A stretch of DNA of 64,000 bases from Aplectana chamaeleonis (lineage: Eukaryota > Nematoda > Chromadorea > Rhabditida > Cosmocercidae): contig JAPDOI010000009.1 in the NCBI GenBank assembly GCA_029168955.1, positions 4,018,501 through 4,082,500 of the forward strand, in the 5' to 3' direction. Position numbers and translations under genes: made by a program. Below, piece after piece: positions 34,906 through 46,008 of this stretch. Position 1 is the first letter of the stretch, and each line of letters starts with the position of its first letter. The notes under the pieces were generated by a model. It was not told where the DNA came from and ran no database searches. It saw nothing but the letters and a program-made list of their open reading frames with translations.

Positions 34906-36000
34906 AATAATCCTTCTGTGGATGCGCCACACACTTGACTTCCATTCAGAATCGTAGAGGCTTTTGAATGTGTATTGGGCCTATACGATAACACGCGGAG
35001 GCCAGCTAATGTTTATGTCAGTGTTCTGACCCTACTCTTGAAGCCTGGTATCAACTCATCCACTCCGGAGGGACAGAAGACTCGGTTTGCTCTGGGCGAT
35101 GATCTGTCACTCGACAACGTGAGTGGCAGTGCCACTGACCCGCACGCGCCTTGAAACAATTATGTGTATGAGAAAAGAGATAGGAGCAAATGCTGGTATA
35201 CGGACAAGCACATACATAGATAGTTCCTGATTAGAAGGGGTGGTTAAAATACGCTACGCGCCACTGGAGAGGTCGGGATTGATCGATGTAAGCAATTGAC
35301 CCTCTGTGACGCAATCGCCTCCCCATTTGAGGCACACAAAAACTGTTGTTATAATTAGTGGGATCCGCATTAGCCACTCTTGGTATCTTCAATCTGTGCA
35401 ATTATCCTTACAATATAATATACATTTTCTCAAACAAAATGTCGAATCATGGCTTGGGTGTCGAATAGCCGTTATCTAAGCAGCGCCTCGTTGAATGTCC
35501 TCACTATTGATTTACAGTACCTAAAGGTTGATATACAGTATCCTAGATTAACAGAATTCGTAAAAAAAGTCAACCTACAGAATTCGTTGTCGGCAATGCG
35601 AGAACCAGCTTGGTTTCACACTATGGAGCATTATTAGGTCCTTGTGGTAACTGCCAACCCACAGCCTGCGTTTTTCATTCCACAGCCATTTCACTTTGCT
35701 CTCAAGAGGTCTTGAATGAAAATATAAGTGGCCACATAACTTCATGAGGCCAACTACACAAAACACCAAACCTACACAAAATGTGGTACGGTAGCTAGAA
35801 ATCTGACGACAGCAATATCCATTTTGACACCAGCTTCGAAGAATATTTCCATTACTATGTAGAAGTAGTTCATAATCGTCGAAGGAATGTAGAAACTAGA
35901 ACGATCACAATAATTGAAGAACTATCAAAATCTCTCCGTTGCTGTCTATTACAGGAACACTCTATTACTGCTCAACCTTGCCAACAGGGATTATTTGGAC
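34906..36000. other. Intergenic stretch, no gene seen
   Basis: About 1.1 kb between the mariner remnant and the minus-strand locus. Short open frames lack splice support and recognisable motifs. No repeat structure stands out. Confidence 0.4.
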
Positions 36001-36009
36001 CATCAAACG

Positions 36010-36197
36010 CTACTCTGGGAGCCGTTCTTCTGTTTTCTGAGGATAACGGCGAGTTGCGATGCGCATACCGCCGTAAGCCAGTAGCCCTAAAATGAGTGGG
36101 AAGTGACCCATGTGATATTTGAAACGGCCACCCGCAGGAATTTGGAAGTTCACGCTAGATGGCGGTGGATGTATTGCAAACAAGCAATCACCATAGT
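36010..36197 (-). CDS. Candidate terminal exon on the minus strand
   Basis: From an acceptor GGTGCAG at 36198-36204 the frame runs 62 codons to a stop at 36010. It reads DYGDCLFAIHPPPSSVNF near the start and ends in a hydrophobic stretch, FPLILGLLAYGGMRI, then a basic tail (TRRYPQKTEERLPE). It could be the last exon of the DUF288-like gene or belong to another minus-strand gene. The phase (needs one preceding base) does not match the last assigned DUF288 exon at 37806-37879, so at least one exon would be missing between them. Not recognised as a known domain. Confidence 0.35.
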
Positions 36198-36229
36198 CTG
36201 CACCATTCGCCGTAGGATAGGCAGTATAG

Positions 36230-36430
36230 TGAGGAACGAATACTCGAGTTCGACTATTTGCAGAAAGTGAATATTCGAACACTCTTCGATTTCGACTGAT
36301 CGCAAAAGGTGAATATTCGAAAATTGATCGAATTCGACTATTCGGAAAAGGTGAATATTCGAATAATATTCGAATACGCCTAGAAAAGCGAAATATTCGA
36401 ACGTTATTCGATTTCGAATACTCGAGCTGG
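36230..36430. repeat. ATTCGAA-type repeat array
   Basis: Units near GAATATTCGAA repeat four to five times with GATTTCGACT-type spacers, like the array at 15010-15300. Confidence 0.6.
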
Positions 36431-36659
36431 TTCAACAAAAATTATGAAAATTAGCTCTGATATGTAAAGGAATAGACATAATTTACAAGACTGAATTCAT
36501 TTTCTTCTCTAATCCGCTGTTCACTTTTCCAAATGCGAGAGCAAAATTTTTTCGACCACACTTCGTCTGAGGAGGCTACTAGGGCGATTCTAACAGGGGG
36601 AGCCACATGGCAATCGCACTTGGCCACGCCCATTTTTCCATGCCGCCGCGCAATCATAA

Positions 36660-36777
36660 CACTTCAAAGTCCTGTCTGGAAACGGCCGCCTGGACGTAGG
36701 CGAAAGTTTTGGACGGGTGTGGTAAAGGAGGATTTGAAATCACTCGGCGTTCAAAGGCAATTCAGGCGCGACGTTTT
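36660..36777 (+). pseudogene. Retrotransposon C-terminal fragment
   Basis: The frame reads PVWKRPPGRRRKFWTGVVKE followed by LKSLGVQRQFRRD, resembling the basic RPPGR-type C-terminal tail of nematode non-LTR elements. It is cut at 36778 by a MITE. A related minus-strand fragment (VWKRPAGRKRK) sits at about 38990-39050 inside the pentamer array. Confidence 0.6.
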
Positions 36778-36945
36778 AGGCTCCGTCCATAGCAGAAGTC
36801 CTAGCGTCCAGTAACCGTAGTGTGACGCAGCGGGTTTGCGTTTTCAGCATTTGTTATTGATCTGACTCCCCAGCGACCGCTGCAGCCGGCCAGTCACCCG
36901 ACGCCTTGACGCTTTGACGGTGGTCGTCTGCTATGGACGGAGCCT
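36778..36945. mobile_element. Harbinger-like MITE (TTA target)
   Basis: GGCTCCGTCCATAGCAGAAG and CGTCTGCTATGGACGGAGCC form the ends, each preceded or followed by TTA. A 3-bp TWA duplication is typical of PIF/Harbinger elements (family knowledge). A second, one-ended copy begins at about 51132 and also follows TTA. Confidence 0.75.
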
Positions 36946-37149
36946 TACATCGCAGAAAGCGGAATAGCAACCAACTGATGGTTTGTGTACAAATGGGGCT
37001 GAGGACTGCGACAAATGAACATCGCCGACCAGTAGGACGGCATACCTCGGCGAAGATGCGGACTGATGGTGGCTGGTGAAAGTCAGCCCATTAGGTCAAG
37101 TAGGTGAAATCCTCAAATTGCGGCCGATGACAAAACTCCATAGTAATAC

Positions 37150-37260
37150 TTCGTTTCGTAGCCTTACGAGTCTGTGGTTCATTTCATTTCTGTCCTGAAT
37201 CGTGGGTGCTTATCCCCCCCCCCGTCTAGAATAGTGTCTCGTTATTCGGATGACACACTT
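37150..37260. repeat. Dispersed repeat with poly-C run
   Basis: TTCATTTCATTTCTGTC, then ATCGTGGGTG, a run of C, then CCGTCTAGAATAGTG. The same order occurs at about 56190-56250. Confidence 0.55.
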
Positions 37261-37805
37261 CGGCGTAGATGCGGTCCGGATTCCTTGAGCGGAATCAGAC
37301 AAGTAAGTTTGGTTCCAGGGATTCGAATTGTGTTCTAATCTTTCCATAATAAAAAGTTGTCAGATGCTGTACCACACTTGAAGCTTGCTGATCGAATGCA
37401 CTGAACGGGAGGAGCCTCGTGTCTAGCTCGGCTAGCCAATAGCGAGGCGCGCGGCGCTTCGGCGACGTAGACACGGCAGATTTTGCCGCGTGGTTTGCAT
37501 TCAGCTAGCCGAATAACATGAAAGGGTAAGGGTGACAAGGCGCGTTTCTTTCTGTGCATCTGATCAACCAGCCAACTTTCGCCATCTCTCAGTATACCTC
37601 TTCCAGGTAGACTTTCAGCCGCATTCGGGAGACTGACCCACCATCCGTACCTCAGCTCATCGCGATCCTTTGAGGGCCGGCACACGGAGTTCAAACTTGT
37701 GTTCAATAGTTCAATGACCCCTCGGCAGAGGTTGGGCAGAACACAACACATTGAACTATTCGACAGTGCGGAGAGCATTGTCAGAACTTTTTGATGAACG
37801 CTTAC

Positions 37806-40800
37806 AAATCGCTCGGCGCGAATCCGCTATCTTCCACTAAATACTGAGCAGCATCTGTCCTGTTGTAGAATAGTAGAATCTGTAGAAAGACATTAGGTGA
37901 ATACTGATATTGATTCAGGGTAATTATATTAATGCTCACCCCTTTTTCATACATGGACCAGGCCTTTTGAACAGCGGGAACGTTGCGATACTTATTGAGG
38001 AACAAATCTCTAGCACGCACTAAAGCTTGGTTGCCTGAAAAATTGCAGACTATGTAGATCAGTAAATGATATATTATGTTATACCATGCTATACTTTGTT
38101 ATGATATGTCATCTTGCGGTATGCCATGGCGTATTACGTTGCGCTCCGTCAAGGACGATTGTTTAAGGGGTATGGTATACTTTTGCGACCCATGGTCGCG
38201 TAGCTCTGCACAGCGACAGCGACCTCCTCCCTACCTTCAAACCTGTCGCAGTTGCAGTGCGCTGCACACCGACAGCGACAGTGGTAGCGACAGGCTATGG
38301 CACATTTGCAGTATGCCAGCCCTCCGCGACACGTCGCTGCGACTCACACGCGACATCTGTTCCTACGACGTCCGTTGCCGTTGCTTCGATGCCGGACACG
38401 CCGCGATTTGTGTTAGATTGCATGCCTGTCGCTCATTACAGCGACAAAGTATACCATACCCTTAACGTGGAGTTATGTTATGTCATGTCATGGCAGGTTA
38501 CCTCACACTATGATATGATATTCTACGTTAAAATATGTCATGTTGTGTCACACTGTGCTAAATTAAGCCATTCTGCATTATATATTATTATCTTATGTTT
38601 AGCTCAAGTCAATTAATGCCACTTGACGTTATGTTATACTGTATTTTAATCCTATGTCAAGCTGCGTTTTCTCTATTATGATATGCTACATTGCCATTAT
38701 TTATAATACAATATTACGTTATGTTATGATAAGTTATCTTGAGGTATGTTATGTTGTGCTATATTAATTTGCGTTACATTATGTTATGTTATAATGTGTT
38801 ATGTTAGATTTTATTATGTTATGTATATGGTTCTTGGTATGTTTATGATTATGATTATGATTATGGTTATGGTTATGGTTATGTTATGTTATGTTATGTT
38901 ATGTTATGTTATGTTATGTTATGTTATGTTATGTTATGTTATGTTATGTTATGTTATGTTATGTTATGTTATGTTATGTTATGCTATGTTATGCTATTGC
39001 ATGCTTTCGCTTACGTCCAGCTGGCCGTTTCCAGACAGGAATTGCGAGCATTCTCAGAGCGTGTTGTACAAGAGGATTCAGTGTTCCTGTTACCGTATGC
39101 CTGAAAAGTCGAGGTCTATCTTCCTTTGCCGCTTGGGAGCGCGTTGGGAGGGGCATGTACCTCCCTCTCGTCAAGCGTTAATATGCTGCGTCGATTTCTT
39201 TCTGAAGGTTAAGTTATGTTATGTTGTTATGTTATGTTATGTTATGTTTTGTGTTATGTTATGTTATGTTATGTTATGTTATGTTATGTTATGTTATGTT
39301 ATGATATGTTATGTTATGTTATGTTATGTTATGTTATGTTATGTTATGTTATGTTATGTTATGTTATGTTATGTTATGTTATGTTATGTTATGTTATGTT
39401 ATGTTATGTTATGTTTTGTTATGTTATGTTATGTTATGTTATGTTATGTTATGTTATGTTATGTTATGTTATGTTATGTTATGTTGTTATATTATATTAT
39501 ATGTTATGTTATGTTATGCTATGTTATGCTAGGATAGATTGAGATGATCGTTGTCTTCAAGCAAGCTAGAAAGGCTGGGCATACCTGATGGAGAGTCGTA
39601 CACATCGCGTCCTTTGCCCACACGAACTACACCCTCAGTATGGAAGGCAATATCCAAATCGATTTCATTCCAGAAATTGAACACCAGATCGTCAGCCGTC
39701 AAAAAGTAGCCTATACGGTTTTCCGTTAAACAGTTGTCTTTGAAACGAAGAAGTTTAGTTACCTTTCACATTACGTAACCTCAGCTCTGCAACTTTAGAT
39801 AGACAATGATACAAGTGGAATCCTCTGGCTAACTCGTTCTCGGAGACTTCAACGAAACTAACAGAAGCAAGCATCGGTAGATAACCTAGATTACTTTGCA
39901 ATATAGTCGCTAGCTTCGCGCTTCTACATAGAGGGGGCGAATCTACTCCATCCAGGGGTCTGCATGGAGTTGCACCCGCCGCGCTGATCGTCTCGCAGCG
40001 ACCAACAACGCTGGGAGATGTAATATCGATTATGGGGTAAGCCGGCGAGCGACACGGCTTGTAAGGCCACCAGGGGGAACCGCAGGGTGTTTTAAGGCCG
40101 CTGCCTCGCTGCGACACTTCCAGCGAGCGGCAACCGACGCAGCGTCGATAATCCTCAGAAACATTTTTGTCGTCTCGCCAAGGCACTCAACAATAGTTGC
40201 AACTTTGCTGACCCTCATATGATATCATGTTGGCCTCGCAATGTTGTAGTAGCAGAACGTAACAATGCCTCATTGGTGTGTGAGTCGCGTGAACAAGTAG
40301 GAGCATCAAACCAGTGTCACGATTGGAAGTAACTACCTTTCTCATTAAACATATCTTTGGCGAATGTCCCACAGAAAATAGTAAGAGCGAAGTAGGGCTC
40401 GTGAATCCGTTGCAATAATCCAATCGATGTTGTCCAAGGAAAGTTGTTTTCAATGACAAGCACCTGATGAAGCCAAAATATTTCGTTGACAAGAGAGTGG
40501 CCAGTCCTCTCACCGTCTTGGCCTTCTGTGAGATTCCAATTCTTTCGGCGTGCATTTGCGCCAATTTAGTCGGAGAATTAGTTGGCCTAAAGCGCTTCGG
40601 GAAGTCGAAATGACATGACGTACTTCCATTCTCTAAAAAAACCCGTATGATATATAAGACCAGAGGAAATCAACGATTCTGCAGATTCACCAACCCTCAT
40701 CTTCACGGGCCTCACTGCACCATGTGTTTACATCCTTCAGCGCTTCGAGTTTTCGTTTAGGGGAAGTGTGTCCCTGAACTACCGCTTGACAAGCTATTCA

Positions 40801-43800
40801 TCATGCAATACATGAACAGTAGGGAGTTCAATGCCCAGACTAGCTGACAGGTGTTTTTCGAAGCTGCACAGTCGATCTTCACCCTGTCACATTTACGAAA
40901 GGATTTGTATTTCGACAAGCCTGACTGTTGGGTCTGCGACGGCGGATCTGAAGCTTATGAAAGCTCGTCTACAGTTGCCGTCTCCTGAGGACAGATTGAG
41001 TTGCGTATCACCTTGCGTCAGTTGTGGGAATTTGTAACTGAAATGAGCGCTTTGTGATCAAAAGGTAACGTTTTCGTAGGTTTCACATATTACCCGTGAG
41101 CACGGAGATCCCTCAGCCATTTCGTCATTAGTTTGTAGTTCTGCGGATCCATGAGATTCTTCTCACTGAATGACGGCGACTTTACAAACGTTCGTGCATC
41201 GCAAGTACATAAACTCTTCAAAATTGTTCACATTGGAAAAAAAAACTTCTAAAAGATCCTAAACTTTCAGTAGAGCCGTGATCGTTCTGCGAGACGCTGC
41301 GAATCGTCACTCATTGGTTGTCGCGTACGCCCCGCAAGTTTCCCTGTGCTTAGTCGAGTGCAAGAATGATCCATAGGCGACTATTATATTATCCATAACA
41401 CAAGCAGGTCTCAGGTCTCCATTGATCAACTCGCTAGGCTATGCCCACAGATCGTCTTAGGCACGAGGAAATTTGTTCGGTAAAGCCGCTTGCCTGCACG
41501 GATGCACTGCCGCCTCTCTTAAAGGCAGCATACACGCTCGTAAGCATAGTCGAGATAACAGCATAGGTAGGTCCGCACGGCCCGTACTATGTCGTCAACG
41601 ACGTTTGAAGCGCTGAAAACTGTCCAGGATGACAGTATTTGACAATGTTAGAGCAATCTTGCCTTCCACGCCCGTATTTTCACACCCCTTTGAGTAACAG
41701 AATGAGAATCGATACTTGTGAAAACGTGTGAGAATTGAGAGTGATAGCACTATCAAATGGGAGTGCACGAGAGAAATAGCTTGGTTTACTTGAGTATAAC
41801 ATGTTTGTGCACTGATAAAATCCTCCATTTCAAGAGGTCAGCCAAACTAGAGCGGCATTCTCGAAAGTGGACGAGAGTCATTAGGTATGCAGACATGTTA
41901 TACTCAAGTAAACCAAGCTATTTCTCTCGTGCACTCCCATTTGATAGTGCTATCACTCTCAATTATCACACGTTTTCACAAGTATCGATTCTCATTCTGT
42001 TACTCGAAGGGGTGTGAAAATACGGGCGTGGAAGGCAAGATTGCTCAAACATTGTCAAATACTGTCATCCAGGACAGTTTTCAGCGCTTCAAACGTCGTT
42101 GACGACATAGTACGGGCCGTGCGGACCAATCTATGCTGTTATCTCGACTATGCTTACGAGCGTGTATGCTGCCTTTAAGGTAAAGGAGGTGGTGTAATTC
42201 GTAACTTTCCCCAAGCACTTGTTAAACGTTGGCATTGTTGTGTGAGACTCATCAAGCAAACGTCAGTGATCGCTATCTTAGTCATTTGGGGAGGGGCATA
42301 CACAAGCATCGAAGTCAGCTACTTATGATTTATCAGGTGTTGTGACGCAGGTGTGGGAGAAACTTCTTCGTTCATTCACTTCTCCTGAAGGGCAAAATAG
42401 GGTGCACCCTATTTTGCCCTTCAGGAGAAGTTGCTATAGTGATTGAGTTTGTTACGCTTGAACTGTATTTTCATCACTAATACAGCACAACTGCTTCAAC
42501 ACACCCCGGACTGACACCTTCGGAGGCAGCGAGCGTATAACCTAGCTCTCTCATGTCTAGTCGGTAGAAGTAAGACTATCGGGTTTATCAAGTCAAAATA
42601 TCCTTATCACTGTTATGTTTTCCCATGACCAACCGCTCCGCTGCTTACTCCGCAAGGACTCATATGAATTTAGCTAGGCTTTAGCTCTACGTTGGTGAAT
42701 CTCCGGAGAAAGAGTTTCGATTTAGTGTGAATCCTTCAAACAAGGGGTAAGCGCCAGTGTAGCAGTTTATTCCTATACAAGCCCTGCTGGCACTACTGCA
42801 GCCAAGCGGCCACTTTATTGAGACAGATCTTTTACTGTCACAAAGTCCCGCCGTTGCACTCCTGAAGTTGCACCATCACTCCACCGGAATGAGACCACCG
42901 CTCTCCTCGAGCAGTAAGTTTTTGTTTTCCACGCTCCTCGGCAGAATGTCGACTCTCATTTTACATTTGCCAATCAAATATAAATGAAAAATGTTTCTGT
43001 ACATAACATCTTACGTGAAGAGTTTGATGAGACGCGAAAGGCAAAGAGGAACAGTGTTGTGTTTGCACTTCCAGCTCAGCAGCCGCGATAGGGCTTCATG
43101 GATATTCAGGTGCATACCACTTCTGTTCAAAAATCGTTTGGGACTAATTGAGATGTGTCGTTGCTTAAGCACATGTCAGCGGTATACCTTGGAGATTCTT
43201 CTAGGTGGCGACGAGTTCTTCTTGCCCCCTGAGATGGGTATATTGCAACAGTTTCATTAACAAGATGTAGAATTTTTTGGGCGAGGTACGATCGCAAAAT
43301 GTCTCCTTCGCTGAAAAAAATTCATTGAGTTCCATAACCTAGCAATTTTCATGCTAATGTATACAAACTGGGGTGAAGCTATTGGGATTAGCAAGAGGAA
43401 AAATGCTCTTCTGTGGAACAGTGTGTTGAGAGAGTTCCATGGTGAATATATCTCTGAAAAAAGAACATGAAAGGTGGCTACATAATCCTCCGCAACTTCG
43501 AATAATATCGGTGAGTGGACACAACACCGTGGTTCGTTCACGGCATCAGTGGACTGTGAAAATAATCAACCTCCACGAAGAGTTATAGGAGAAGCGCATT
43601 CGCTGAACTTTCCTTCTACGTTCGTTTGCAGAGAAAGCATCCTGTGAATGGAAGTTTCGGTCTTCGTGACCTCCACAATTTACCACATGGAAACGCCTTA
43701 CCCGAGTATAGGGTCTACATCCGGTTTGTCTTCTATCAATGCATGTTGTATCGCAGAAGCTTTAACCTCCCGACAGGATGCCACACATTCTCTGCAGTTT

Positions 43801-44705
43801 TCGTGATTCTGCAGATACCGTTTAACAACAGAATCCAGTGGCTGAACACCAAAATAAGCACTGCTCCAATATCCAATACCTTCCAAAATTTCTTTGGGAA
43901 TCCTCGCGGTCGAGCGGTGTAGCTTCCAAAGTGTCGTAGAGGATCGAACAAAACCTTTCTGAAAAGAAAGTCACAGAAATGTTGTACTTCGTGCTATGGA
44001 TGGAAATGTCCTGCCTTAAAGAAGTTGTCCCTTCGGGAGCTTGATACTGCAGGCCACTAATGACTTCCGTGTAATCAAAACCTTCAAACGTCGACTCTGA
44101 AAGTTGTTGAATCTCCGCTGCCTGCAACTAGGGTGAGTGGTCTTACCCATGGGCAGGACTCCACCATCCAAATCGTAAATCCAGTCCGCTCCTTTTGAAA
44201 TAGCATACAGGTAACCGATATTCTTCAGGGCATACGAATTTCCCGGGATAATCTGAGCTACCTCGAACTCTGCAAGTGGGTTATGAGATGTGAATATGTA
44301 AACCACCGTCAACATTAACAAAAGCTACAACAATAACAACAACAAAAACAATAAAAAGAGCATTTATGGGCTGTAAAAACGAAGTAATGCTATTGTAATA
44401 ACTGCACAGCGACGATTCACAAAATGAGAAGTCGATACGGTAGCGACCCAAGAAAACTAGCAAGCTTGAAAGTCCCGTAATCATACCTGTTTACCAATGC
44501 TTGATTGCAATACCGACTCCGCCCCCTCCACTCAGCAGTGTTGACTTTTATCTTACCTTACCAACATTCTCAACGTTAGGCTCACCTTGCAATTTCATTT
44601 TCTCCGAACTCAGGCAATGCACATTCGGCTCGTACTCGGAGCCATTACATAGTGAATCTCCGACAATAGCGACATTCCAGTCATTGTTCGAGGAAAGAAT
44701 CTTAA
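37806..44705 (-). CDS. DUF288/STELLO-type glycosyltransferase, multi-exon, minus strand
   Basis: Exons in transcript order (approximate): 44705-44586, 44269-44147, 44096-43988, 43958-43880, 43766-43702, 43641-43571, 43453-43369, 43310-43188, 43122-43015, [gap], 40463-40337, 39885-39763, 39710-39585, 38034-37940, 37879-37806. Phases join within each block. Family landmarks: DWNVAIVGD; NSYALKNIGYLYAISKGADW; KVLFDPLRHFGSYTARPRGF; IQHALIEDKPDVDPIL; SPWNSLNTLFHRRAFFLLL; DILRSYLAQKI; LVIENN; VSFVEVSENELARGFHLYHC; NVKGYFLTADDLVFNFW. These match the order in Pfam DUF288 (STELLO) proteins, Golgi or secretory-pathway membrane proteins with glycosyltransferase features. Odd points: the acidic metal-binding cluster after IYD reads LDGG; the 43987-43959 intron would be only 29 nt; no N-terminal anchor exon was found and a TTAA-MITE end abuts the first exon. 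Between 43015 and 40463 an exon is missing from my model. Function is inferred; the gene may be partly broken. Confidence 0.75.
38060..39530. repeat. (TTATG)n pentanucleotide array in an intron of the DUF288-like gene
   Basis: Near-perfect TTATG repeats at 38880-38990 and 39205-39500, with degenerate versions at 38060-38160 and 38470-38880. The array is interrupted by a TTAA element (38167-38461) and a 210-bp retrotransposon-related segment (38996-39205). Long Met-Leu-Cys-Tyr-Val frames are artefacts. Confidence 0.95.
38167..38461. mobile_element. 295-bp TTAA-flanked MITE with GCGACAG repeats
   Basis: GGGGTATGGTATACTTTTGC and GACAAAGTATACCATACCC form the ends, flanked by TTAA (38163-38166, 38462-38465). 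The interior contains several GCGACAGCGAC motifs and their inversions. Different ends from the AGGCAG families, so it is a separate TTAA family. Confidence 0.8.
41523..42174. mobile_element. 652-bp TTAA-flanked palindromic MITE, copy 2
   Basis: Same ends, interior and length as 18230-18881; flanks TTAA at 41519-41522 and 42175-42178. Lies in the large intron of the minus-strand DUF288-like gene. Confidence 0.9.
42378..42431. repeat. Perfect 54-bp palindrome
   Basis: ACTTCTCCTGAAGGGCAAAA onward is exactly mirrored around GGGTGCACCC, with no spacer and no mismatch over 27 bp per arm. It would extrude as a spacer-less cruciform. No target duplication is evident. Confidence 0.9.
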
Positions 44706-44815
44706 AGGCAGCATACACTCTGGCTAACATGATTGAGTTGGCAAGGCAATTGTATCCGTACGGTCCCTAGCCTAACAAAAAAGGCGTGGAACGCTCTGAA
44801 AAGGAGACATGAAAT
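44706..44815. mobile_element. Diverged, one-ended relative of the 652-bp TTAA MITE
   Basis: After TTAA at 44702-44705 the sequence AGGCAGCATACACTCTGG, then CATGATTGAG and CCGTACGGTCC, follows the 652-bp family end with about one third mismatch. No opposite end was found. It immediately precedes the first recognisable exon of the DUF288-like gene (minus strand). Confidence 0.6.
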
Positions 44816-44829
44816 CGGAAATCAAAAAA

Positions 44830-45950
44830 AAAAGGAATCAGAAACCCAGTGAACTTCACCTGTGGTAAGCCTGCGGTTAGTTCCCCCGGGTCCTACACCA
44901 GTTCCGACTGCATTGTCAGTCACGAGGTATCTAACCCGCAGAGATCCCTCACTAGATAACACGAGCTCCTGTACTAATTACCCCAGTAAGCTAGACTTCG
45001 CGTAATAACTTTAGTCTGATGAATGGACGGGGCTGCGACGGTAGATCACCCCGCTCGAATCGAAACCGCATTCTCCAGTGAGGCCGCCAACCCCTCATGG
45101 CCAGCCGCCTGGTCTATGCGTCAGACTAGATCGAAAACGGAAACTATATTTGCTGCCTCGTAAACAAACGATTGAAGTTGTTCTGTACTTTTTCAATGAC
45201 GTTCAAGTCATTTCCAAAATGGGCAGAAAACAATGGTACCGGGCTAACTATATGTAGGCCCAACGCATGTTTTGTACACGCCCAAAAGCACCTGTTCACA
45301 CTTACTGGAAATACCCAACCCAAAAAGATGTGGAAAGTTAGTAAAAGAGCTCGCCTACTTTGGATGTTAGGTGAGCCGGGGGATTCAGTCTGCTATTATG
45401 AAGAAAACTCATTGACTTCTTTCACTGCAGAGGAGGCCACACCAGCATCCATATAAATATGATTTGTGTGACATGATGACACATATGAATTAAAGAATCG
45501 GTCGCAACAGGAGCGCGAGGGCTGTTGCTCTCTGGACAGTCTTGCAGAAACGTACAACCGTCAAGTCCATTACTTCAGCATGGAAATGCGAAAAAAATAA
45601 CTCGTTCTAACACGTCATAACTTATTATCAACAGGTACTGCTTCGTCAAGATATACTACACTAATACTACTGTGTACGTTTCTGCTAGGGTGTCCATTTG
45701 GAAACACCTCCCGCGAGCTTCCGGCTTTCTTTTGGTACCGACCACGTCTGGCCTTCCTTGAAGAGCAACAGCATCGCGCTTATACGCCACCAGTTTTTCA
45801 AATAACAGTCTGAAACGCGAAACTCAGTTAAGCATGCGTTAATCTAGAGCCATCTGTACGGGTGTTCTCACGTTGAAGTCTCGACCTGGTATTTGTCTGG
45901 ACATATAAAAGACCGTCAAGTCTTTCAAAGTTCAAGTCTTTCTTCAAAAG
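44830..45950. other. Unassigned stretch, no gene seen
   Basis: No exon with family resemblance on either strand. It should contain the missing 5' part of the DUF288-like gene if that gene is complete, but no upstream exon with a membrane anchor or start codon was identified. Confidence 0.35.
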
Positions 45951-46008
45951 ACAAGACAAGTGAAAGACACGGAATGTTGGCGGTGTTGGCTTCTTACTCA
46001 ACAGCACC

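Noticed and set aside
37335..37778. 147-codon minus-strand frame next to the DUF288 exons
   Set aside because: No DUF288-like segment or matching splice phase could be found in it, so it was not added to the gene model although a missing exon may lie here.
38746..39542. 263-codon frame of repeated Met-Leu-Cys-Tyr-Val
   Set aside because: Translation of the (TTATG)n array in three frames.
41595..42102. Several 70-86-codon frames on both strands
   Set aside because: They are inside the 652-bp palindromic MITE and recur at 18302-18599.
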